Positions 1-6,500 of a stretch of 18,497 nt of DNA are shown here, in pieces; position 1 is the first letter of the stretch; each line of letters starts with the position of its first letter. Both the position numbers and the translations under genes were made by a program. The notes beneath the pieces are model-generated. The model was not told the DNA's origin, made no database searches, and saw only the letters and a list, made by a program, of their open reading frames with translations. The DNA is from SXOA01 sp964444865 (GTDB taxonomy: Bacteria > Planctomycetota > Planctomycetia > Pirellulales > Pirellulaceae): the NCBI GenBank assembly GCA_964444865.1, contig CAYUJE010000115.1, positions 1 through 18,497 of the forward strand, in the 5' to 3' direction.

Positions 1-1370
1 GGCCAGGCGAGCTTCACGCCGATGGAGACGCCGAGCCCCCAGCCGAGCGCCCAGCCGCGGTGGCCGAAATAGCCGGTGGTGTTTTTGAGGACGCCGAGGC
101 GCTCGAAGGTGGTGTTCGTCGTCGTCACCGCTTCTTCGATGACGGCGACGTCCGGCGGCAGGATGTCGGCCAGGGCACCCATCAGTCCCAGTGGCGTGAG
201 GGGGCGGATGCCGCGCTGGCTTTCGACTTGGGCGCGGAATTTTTCGCGGGTGACGGCGTGCTTTTGCGTCCACTCGACATGCCGCTGCAAGGCGACGTTC
301 TTCTGCTCGCGGCTCATGAGCTGATTGAGCTGGTGGAAGAGTTCCTGGAGCGATTCGCGGGTGTCGCCGATGACGCCGACTTCCACTGGATAGTTTTTGC
401 CAAGCTGCCAGGGGTTTTCGTCGATCTGCACCAGCTTGATGTGCTCGGGGATCGCCCGGCTCGGTTCGGAATAAATGTATTGCCGCAGCAGGTCCATGCC
501 GGCGACGAGGATGACGTCATGCTCCTGCAAACGCTGGCGGACTTCCGGCGACCAGAGCGGCAGCCCCTGGCCGTTGAGGGGGTGATCGCTGGGAAACGCC
601 AGCCGGCCGTGCGTGGTGCCGGACTCCGTAATGACCGGTGCGCCGAGCAGATCGGCCACGATGCCCAGTTCCGTCATCGCATCCCGCTCCGTCACGCGGC
701 TGCCGGCGAGGATGGCGGGGTTCTTGGCGGCGGCGAGAACGGCGGCGGCCTTTTGGATGGCGTCGAGCGGCGGGCGGATGCGGCTGTCGGGGAGGCGGAT
801 GGGTTCGTAGTAACCCGCTTCAGCGGGTTTGTCGGAATTAACCGGCTGAAGCCGGTTACTACAAACGGCTTCCATCTGCACATCGACCGGGATGGAAAGA
901 AACACCGGCCCCGTTGGCGGTGTGAGAGCGATTTGCACGGCTCGGCGAACAGCAGCGGGGAGGTCTTCCACGCGGTCGACTTCCGCCGACCACTTGGTCC
1001 AGGGCTTTGTCACCCCGACCATGTCGCCATACAAAATGGGCTCTTCAAACTTCAGCCGGCGGTCCTGCTGGCCGGCAGTGACGAGGAGCGGCGTCCCTTC
1101 GCGATAGGCGTTGTAAAGCATCCCCATCGCGTTGCCGAGGCCGCAACTGATATGCAGATTGACGACGCCGAGCGACCCCGACGCCATCGCATACCCATCC
1201 GCCATCGCCATCACGGGGACTTCCTGCAAACCCAGGATGTACTTGATGCGGCGGTCGGTCACCAGCGCATCATTCAGAGGCAGCTCCGTCGTCCCCGGAT
1301 TGCCAAAGATTTGCTTGACGCCAAAGTCGGCGAGGAGGTCAATGAACGCTTGAATGCCGGTGAGTGCCAT
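1..1370 (-). CDS. ThDP-dependent decarboxylase/synthase, benzoylformate decarboxylase-like (3' end off window)
   Basis: The minus-strand frame is open from ATG at 1370 to the left edge (456 codons); the C-terminal ThDP-binding domain is mostly outside the window. The N-terminal PYR domain is clear: FGNPGTTELP at residues 22-31, the catalytic glutamate E50 in GLQEVPV, H73 in NLHISCGLGNAMG, and LVTAGQQ at 96-102. This set resembles benzoylformate decarboxylase more than classical acetolactate synthase. GPVFLSIPVDVQ (154-165) closes the PYR domain and a central domain follows from about 200. The last residues seen, GHRGWALGWGLG, match the start of the C-terminal domain. Family members decarboxylate 2-keto acids or ligate the product; the substrate cannot be told here. 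Residues about 170-189 come from a palindromic DNA repeat inserted in frame between domains. Conserved ends on both sides argue that the enzyme is still made. No strong ribosome binding site precedes the ATG. Confidence 0.88.
   Translation of the reverse strand, partial: MALTGIQAFIDLLADFGVKQIFGNPGTTELPLNDALVTDRRIKYILGLQEVPVMAMADGYAMASGSLGVVNLHISCGLGNAMGMLYNAYREGTPLLVTAGQQDRRLKFEEPILYGDMVGVTKPWTKWSAEVDRVEDLPAAVRRAVQIALTPPTGPVFLSIPVDVQMEAVCSNRLQPVNSDKPAEAGYYEPIRLPDSRIRPPLDAIQKAAAVLAAAKNPAILAGSRVTERDAMTELGIVADLLGAPVITESGTTHGRLAFPSDHPLNGQGLPLWSPEVRQRLQEHDVILVAGMDLLRQYIYSEPSRAIPEHIKLVQIDENPWQLGKNYPVEVGVIGDTRESLQELFHQLNQLMSREQKNVALQRHVEWTQKHAVTREKFRAQVESQRGIRPLTPLGLMGALADILPPDVAVIEEAVTTTNTTFERLGVLKNTTGYFGHRGWALGWGLGVSIGVKLAW
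807..862. repeat. REP-like double-hairpin palindrome inserted in frame in a coding sequence
   Basis: Outer inverted repeat GTAGTAACC (807-815) pairs with GGTTACTAC (854-862). Inside are two 7-bp hairpins: AACCCGC-TTCA-GCGGGTT (812-829) and AACCGGC-TGAA-GCCGGTT (840-857). They are near-mirror copies in opposite orientation, the layout of a bacterial interspersed mosaic element built from two REP units. It sits wholly within the ThDP enzyme gene and keeps its frame open, adding roughly 20 residues (about 170-189) in the linker between the PYR and central domains. No second copy is visible in this window. Confidence 0.85.
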
Positions 1371-1424
1371 AGGAAGATTGTAGCTTGGCGGTGTACGCTG
1401 GAAACTGCATGTAGTGATGAAACT

Positions 1425-1454
1425 CTGTCACAACCACAGGCCGTTGCGTAGAAT
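1425..1454 (+). promoter_or_regulatory. Putative sigma70-like promoter of the toxin-antitoxin remnant
   Basis: CTGTCA (1425-1430, 4/6 to the -35 consensus), an 18-bp spacer, then TAGAAT (1449-1454, 5/6 to the -10 consensus). Transcription would begin near 1461, about 14 bases before the AGGAGG at 1475-1480. The match comes from reading only, and the -35 box is weak. Confidence 0.4.
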
Positions 1455-1474
1455 GAATGGTGGTTAATTTTCGC

Positions 1475-1480
1475 AGGAGG
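1475..1480 (+). promoter_or_regulatory. Strong Shine-Dalgarno site facing ATC instead of ATG
   Basis: AGGAGG is a perfect Shine-Dalgarno core, unusual in this window where most genes lack one. Eight bases downstream, where a start codon belongs, stands ATC (1489-1491) followed by a second ATC. It therefore fixes the expected antitoxin start and shows that the start codon is non-canonical or mutated. Confidence 0.7.
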
Positions 1481-1488
1481 AGCTATCC

Positions 1489-1692
1489 ATCATCTCGCTT
1501 GCTGAACTAGAAAAACGGGTCGAATCCTTAGAACGTGAGCTGACGGACCTTAAGCAATCCATCAGCAAAAAATCGAAACGGGAGTCCGCGCTGCGCACCT
1601 TCGGAATGTTTGCGAATGATCCGCTGATTGATGAGATTGCTCGACTTGGCCGAGAGTATCGTGAACAAACTCGCGACCATGATGAGCCATGA
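1489..1692 (+). pseudogene. Small coiled-coil antitoxin partner of a PIN toxin, start codon lost (ATC)
   Basis: The frame after the Shine-Dalgarno site encodes about 67 residues, beginning ISLAELEKRVESLERELTDLK, a leucine/charged heptad pattern typical of a short coiled coil, then a segment around FANDPLIDEIARL and a charged C-terminus. It ends in TGA overlapping the ATG of the following PIN-domain gene (ATGA at 1689-1692), the usual layout of type II antitoxin-toxin pairs. A stop in frame at 1465-1467 and the absence of ATG, GTG or TTG near the ribosome binding site leave only ATC as start. The next in-frame ATG (1606) would give 28 residues and lose the coiled coil. Most likely a G-to-C change destroyed an ATG at 1489-1491; rare ATC initiation or a sequencing error is possible. 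The antitoxin family was not recognised. Confidence 0.6.
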
Positions 1693-2111
1693 TCATTTTG
1701 GACACCGATCATCTCGTCGAATTCGAATAAGGGACGTCGGATGCGGCGGCTCGTCTGCAAATCCTTTTATCGGCATGCGCGGATGAGATTGTAACCACGA
1801 TCGTGTCTGTTGAGGAAATCTTGCGCGGTTGGCTGGCAGAGATTCGCCGCCGCAACGATCCGCGTTTGCAGATTGCGGCATACTCGCATCTTGATCGATT
1901 CATTGGCTTTGCCGCGGAGTGGGAAGTGCTGCCGTGGAACCACTCTGCAGTCAATCAGTTTGAAGCACTTCGAATTCAGCGAGTGCGGGTTGCGACGATG
2001 GATCTCAAGATCGCCAGTATCGCACTTTCCTCGGGTGCAAAACTGATTTCGCGCAATCTCAACGACTTCCAACAAATCCCAGGGCTAGACGTCGAGGATT
2101 GGCTGTCGTAG
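1689..2111 (+). pseudogene. vapC: VapC-type PIN-domain toxin broken by an in-frame TAA
   Basis: From ATG at 1689 the frame reads MIILDTDHLVEFE, then TAA at 1728-1730, then continues to TAG at 2109-2111 (140 codons in all). PIN-domain hallmarks are present on both sides of the stop: D5 in LDTDHL, E42/E43 in VSVEEILRG, D105 in TMDLKIASIAL, and D126 in RNLNDFQQIPGL before VEDW. PIN toxins are Mg-dependent RNases that use these acidic residues. The stop falls after residue 13, so the full protein is not made unless TAA is read through. Re-initiation at GTG 1803 would omit D5 and give 102 residues, probably inactive. The gap-free frame and intact motifs suggest a recent single-base nonsense change (for example from a tyrosine or glutamine codon). 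It overlaps the antitoxin by 4 bp. Confidence 0.8.
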
Positions 2112-2134
2112 AGACTCTGCGGAATTCCATTACT

Positions 2135-2389
2135 ATGGCCGGCTATTCTGAAACTCCCCTCGTCAAGAAACTCGGCATCAAGCCGGGGGCGGCGGTTCGG
2201 CTCAAGCCGGCGGGAGGACTGTGGGTTTGCTGGCCGAAAAAGGCGTCGGGGGTGCTGGCCGATTTGACCGACAGCGTCATCCGCGAAGTCGGCCTGGCAG
2301 CCGGTCTTGTCGATAATAAGGTCTGTGCGGCGGACGAAACGTGGTCCGGCCTGCGATTTGTGATTCGGCTCGCGGACCGAAAGAAATGA
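2135..2389 (+). CDS. DUF3052-family protein, internally shortened (84 aa)
   Basis: The product begins MAGYSETPLVKKLGIKPG and continues through LWVCWPKKASGVLADLTDSVIREVG, GLVDNKVCAADETWSGLRFVIR. Both ends match the DUF3052 family, whose function is not known. From memory, family members are about 130-145 residues with a Rossmann-like middle segment between KPG and the LWV.WPKKASG motif. Here the two join after only a few residues (AAVRLKPAGG), so some 40-60 residues appear missing without a frame break. The start at ATG 2135 is preferred because MAGYS is the family N-terminus; TTG at 2099 would add 12 unrelated residues. The gene lies 23 bp after the broken toxin on the same strand. Whether the short form folds is unclear. 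Confidence 0.75.
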   Translation: MAGYSETPLVKKLGIKPGAAVRLKPAGGLWVCWPKKASGVLADLTDSVIREVGLAAGLVDNKVCAADETWSGLRFVIRLADRKK

Positions 2390-2397
2390 GTCAATTC

Positions 2398-2423
2398 CAC
2401 GCCCACGCAAAGCCGTGGGTGTG
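2398..2423. repeat. Stem-loop just after the DUF3052 gene
   Basis: CACGCCCACG (2398-2407) pairs with CGTGGGTGTG (2414-2423) around the loop CAAAGC: ten base pairs including one G-U. An alternative hairpin, TGGGTG (2416-2421) with CACCCA (2425-2430), uses the same bases and excludes the first. There is no T-tract, so it is not a classical intrinsic terminator. It could be a transcript-end structure or a dispersed palindromic repeat. Confidence 0.5.
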
Positions 2424-2444
2424 CCACCCATTGCAACCATTTGC

Positions 2445-2473
2445 TTGACGGACCCCTTAGCCGCAATTAGTCT
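2445..2473 (+). promoter_or_regulatory. Putative sigma70-like promoter of the 57-aa membrane protein
   Basis: TTGACG (2445-2450, 5/6), a 17-bp spacer, then TAGTCT (2468-2473, 3/6). Predicted transcription start is near 2480, about 32 bases ahead of the ATG at 2512. The -35 box and spacing are good; the -10 box is poor. Confidence 0.35.
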
Positions 2474-2511
2474 GGAAGGTAGTTCGCACGTACTACCCAC
2501 GAGATTCAGGC

Positions 2512-2685
2512 ATGTCCACGGTCCCCAATTCCGCCGCCGCTCCCAAGCCTAAAAAACCGGGGACCAACGTCTATACCGTGATGCTGGGGCTCTCCCTCTT
2601 CGCCATTTGCCTGGCCTGCTTGTTCCTGTTCCTGGAATGGAACAGCTACAACCGCGAAATCCTTCCCGGCAAACCGTTGTTCTAA
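2512..2685 (+). CDS. 57-aa single-pass membrane protein, function unknown
   Basis: ATG 2512 to TAA 2683-2685. The product has a Pro/Ala/Lys-rich N-terminus (about residues 1-18, KPKKPGT), one hydrophobic helix from about 21 to 42 (VYTVMLGLSLFAICLACLFL), and a short tail EWNSYNREILPGKPLF. The basic residues before the helix favour an N-in, C-out topology. It stands alone between the DUF3052 gene and the YcxB-like gene, both on the same strand. The regular composition, a plausible upstream promoter and a clean membrane helix support a real gene. Its family is not recognised with certainty; short single-pass proteins with such N-termini occur widely in Planctomycetota. Confidence 0.65.
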   Translation: MSTVPNSAAAPKPKKPGTNVYTVMLGLSLFAICLACLFLFLEWNSYNREILPGKPLF

Positions 2686-2799
2686 GCGGTGATTCTCGAC
2701 ACCAGGGCAAAGCGCAGGCGACGGAATCCGGCTGGAGGCTGGTGAAAGAAAGCAGGCCGTCTTTCCAAGACGACCAGGCGAACAGCTTAGAATGCTGTC

Positions 2800-3486
2800 A
2801 TGACCACGAACCCCTACGAGTCGCCAAGATATCCGCAGGAGCCGCTCCCCAAGCAGGCCCCGCTGGATAGCGACGCTGGCCAGTCGCTGAGCGTGGAGTT
2901 TGACTTGACCCTGGATGATTACGTGGCGTTCAACGTAGTCCATCGCTCCCACGCGGTACTGATGAAACGGATTCTGATCATCGTGCTGGGCATCGCATGG
3001 ATTTCCATTCCCCTCTATATCGGCGTCGAACTTTATCAGAATTGGGCTGGGCACCTTCCCAACCCCTTGGACCCGGCAGAGGTCAGCTTCAAGCTCCTGT
3101 ATGCCGTCGTCCACACAATTCTGTTCCCGCTGTTGACCTGGTGGATCTATCCCCTGGTAACGCTCTTGATGCGTTCCCGGTTTCAACACTTCTGGATGCG
3201 AATCATTCTCCGGTGGATGCTGTCTGCGGGGGACACTTCCAGCATTTTCGGCCGTTACAAGCTGACCATCTCCCCCGCCGTGCTGCACGAGCAAGGGCCC
3301 AAGAATGAAACGTCCTTCAAAATGTCCGCGGTGCAAAAGCTCGTGGCGACCAACCAGTATCTCTTCATTTACGTCTCGCCCCTGCAAGCCTATATCATCC
3401 CCAGCCGAGTATTTGGAATTCCGGGGGACTTTTTGCAGTTTGTGCGGACGATCGAGGAATGGACCCAGTTGAAGGCAGTGAGGTGA
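2800..3486 (+). CDS. YcxB-like two-helix membrane protein
   Basis: 228 residues. The N-terminus MTTNPYESPRYPQEP is the proline-rich cytoplasmic lead common in planctomycete membrane proteins. LSVEFDLTLDDYVAFNVVH (30-48) is typical of YcxB-like proteins. Two transmembrane helices follow, about 58-78 and 97-122. The C-terminal YcxB-type domain starts near 150 (GRYKLTISPAVLHEQ) and includes the SFKMSAVQKLVATNQYLFIYVS and AYIIPSRVFG stretches of the family. The biochemical role of YcxB-like proteins is not known. No ribosome binding site is present; TAGAAT at 2788-2793 lies exactly seven bases before the A of ATG, so a leaderless transcript is possible, although no good -35 box accompanies it. 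Alone on its strand, it converges on the large sensor gene (70 bp between stops). Confidence 0.8.
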   Translation: MTTNPYESPRYPQEPLPKQAPLDSDAGQSLSVEFDLTLDDYVAFNVVHRSHAVLMKRILIIVLGIAWISIPLYIGVELYQNWAGHLPNPLDPAEVSFKLLYAVVHTILFPLLTWWIYPLVTLLMRSRFQHFWMRIILRWMLSAGDTSSIFGRYKLTISPAVLHEQGPKNETSFKMSAVQKLVATNQYLFIYVSPLQAYIIPSRVFGIPGDFLQFVRTIEEWTQLKAVR

Positions 3487-3556
3487 GAGCGGGCACGAAA
3501 TCGATGCTTGCAACTTTCGCGTTCCGCCAATTGAAACTTGTCACCTTTTCCGTGTC

Positions 3557-6500
3557 TCAGAACAAGATTTCCAGCGCCTTCCAAAACATTGCGGTGGCAT
3601 CTCCCGTGCTGACGAATCGGGACTCGACGACGAGGTTGCCGCTTTGCCCGGCGACCGGCGTGAGGTCGATTTCCAGTTGTTTGTAGCGGTCGGGGTGGGT
3701 AGCGTCCGTGATGTCCACGGCGTGCAACTGCTGGTTGCCGAAGAAGACCAGCAGCTTCCAGTTCTGGCCGGGGTCGTTCCCCACGCGAATCCGCAGGCGC
3801 GGTTTGCCGCCGGCGGGAAGGGTGAGTTGGCGGGCGAAGACGACGGGGGAGAGCGCCGTGGCCCGCAGGCCCAGCACTTCCTTCTCGCCGTGAGCTTCCG
3901 GCATCAGGCCGGTTCGGTCTCCTGGAGTGCTCGCCAGCAGTTGCCAGTCGGGGAAGAAGGCCCGAGCGGCAGCTTGCTGATTGGGGGCCAGATTGCGGGA
4001 CCATAGTTGCTCCACGGCAGGCAAGCCGGCCAGCACCTTCTCGGCTTCGCCGGCAGGAGCCAGTTCGACGAGGTCGCGGATGGGGTCGGCTTGTCCTTTG
4101 CCAAAGAAGGTCCAAATGCGGTCCTTGTATTGCACCAGCGGGCCCAGCCGCGGGTCGGCGTCGTTGAGATTGGGGAGGACCGCGGTGGCGACGGCATTGC
4201 CGCTGGCGGTATCGAACCAGGTCAGGCGATTCTGAATCACGTTGGTCTGCATCGGCACCGGCTCGCGCTGCGCGACAAGCAGCCTGTTGCCGGAGCAAAC
4301 TGCAAAGCTATGCAACTCCGCCAGGTCCCGTCGCCACAGGAGCTTGCCGGTTGCTTTGTCGAGTGCGCGGACATCCGTTTCGGTCCGGACCAGTAATTTG
4401 TCCTCGGCAATCCCCAGGATGGCGACGATATCCGGAATGGCGGTTGTCCAGTGACGTGCGCCCGTTTGAACGTCCAGGCAATCCACGGCTCGCACGCCCG
4501 GCTGAGCCACATAGAGCCGCGATTCTTCGAGGAGGGGACGCTGGTAAAGCTGCATAATCCAGCGAGGCTCTTCATCCGAGGGGAGCACCACCTGGCGGCG
4601 GACCCATTTGAGATTCCCCGCGCCATCGCAGGAAAAAGTGACGCCCCCCAGAGCTGCGACCACGGAGTCTTCCAGAGGGGTCACTTCGCAGCAGCCGCGG
4701 GAGCCCCAGGTGCTGCGGAGGCGAAGAAGTTCTTTCTGGCTCATCAGCTCGCCGGTTTGGGAATCAAACAGGTTCCACTTGAGCTGTCCTTCCTGCTGGT
4801 CGAGGAGCGAAATGCTCATGGCGGCGAGTTGCCCTTGCACCAGGACAGGATCGGAAACGAGAAATTCGCGGTCGTGATGCTGGCTGGTCCAAACGATTTT
4901 GCCCGTCGCTTTTTCCAGGCAACAGAGCAGCGGGCTGGGCCCGTACAACAGCCGGGCATAAACATGGCTTTGCGTGACGAGCGGCTGCATGGCGATCATT
5001 GCCCAGTCTTGGGCTTTGGCAATGGCTCCCGGGGGAGCCGCGGATTGCCAGACCCGCGTGCCATTGGCCAGGTTGTAGGCCGCGACTTGAAAGCGGTTGG
5101 AGACGTAGAGCAAATCCCCTTCGAGCACCGTGGCAATTTGCCGATCGGCCCAGGGAACGCGAAACTGGGTCGTTCGCCGGCCGACTTCCTCTTGCGGGTT
5201 CGCGCCGACGGGGCCGTCGAGTTTGGCCTTGAGAGTGGCCGTGAAATTCGTGGGATTGGGAAGGGAGGGAACGGACGTGCTGATGGAAGACAGGCTGCTG
5301 TTGCCGCGAGCACGCATTTCGGCAACCAGGGCCTCGAACTGTTCCTTCGTCATCTTGACTTCACCGAAAGCGACGGCTCTGGTGACGGGCTGCTCGGCAT
5401 CCTGCCCTAGCATGGCGGCCGCCAGGCGAAGGCGCGGGGCAATGTCCTCGGCAAAGGTGGGTTGAATTTGTGAGGAACGCCGATATTCGGCAATGGCCCG
5501 CTCAAACCAGCCGCTGGAAAGTGCTCGATCTCCCAGCCAGCGATGAGCCTCCGCCGCCGCCTCTGTTCCGGCGAATTGCACCGTGGCAAGTTCCAAAGCC
5601 GAGGAATCTCCGCTGGCCATGGCCTGGCCAATTCGCAGTTTGGCGAGCGTGCCAAATTGCTGTCCGAGCGCCTGTTTGAGCTGCGGAAAATCCGTGAGCG
5701 TGAGCCGCACGGCGACCGGCAGGGATACGAGCAAATCCTTGTCCTTATAATAAGGTGCCACGCCCGGTGCAGCTTCGGGATCGAGCGACGTGACCATGCG
5801 GGCGGCATCCTGCCAGGCTTCGCTTTCCAAAACGGCTTGCAACTCGTTAAGTGAGTTGTAGGTTTCCTTGCTCAATTCCTCGACGAGCGGGTGCCGCCAA
5901 CTATCTTTGAGCCGCGTGGCTAGTTCGCCGGCAGCTCGGCCGGGCAATTCACGGCGGGCGGTCGCCTCGGCCCAGTCGGTGAGTGGAGCGAACTGCTGCT
6001 GCTGGAAAAAACGAATCTGCCTGAGAAGCCGCATCGAATCATCCGGCTTGTGATTCGTGATGGACTGAATCAGTTCCCACCGCAGATTCACGTCGGCATT
6101 TGCCGGCTGCTGGAGCCAGGTGGCGACGGGGACGCTCATGGCATGCTGGCGGATGCTGTTCCAAGGAGGCACCCCTTCTTCTTCGTATTTTCTCTGTCCT
6201 AATTCCAAATATCGCCGGCCGATGGAAGTTTTCATCGCCTGGCCATCACGGAAATCCCACACCAGCAGAGCCGCATCATCGAGCGCGGCAAGCTGTGTTT
6301 CGAGCGGCAGCTTGCGAGCGGCAGCGTCGTCGAGCAAAAGCTCAAGCAATGCATAGGCGAGTTCTCGCGGCGGCGCGCCACCCAAACTTCGAATCGCACA
6401 GGCCCGTCGCCACTCGGCAGCTTCCGCGCCCACCGGCTGGAGGCGGGCAACCTCCGCCAGCCAAAAGCCGAGCGTCGGTGTGGTGGTGATGACCGGTGCC

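Noticed and set aside
60..1451. 463-codon plus-strand reading frame opposite the ThDP enzyme
   Set aside because: Its codons align exactly antisense to a recognisable ThDP enzyme with catalytic motifs. The product is low-complexity and resembles no family; it is a GC-driven shadow.
2506..3513. 335-codon minus-strand frame covering the small membrane protein and YcxB-like genes
   Set aside because: It spans two plus-strand genes with proper membrane helices and the gap between them; its product shows no domain.
3390..4298. 302-codon minus-strand frame overlapping the 3' end of the giant sensor gene
   Set aside because: Arg/Pro/Gly-rich frameshifted translation of the propeller and C-terminal region. 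The main frame continues cleanly to TGA at 3557.
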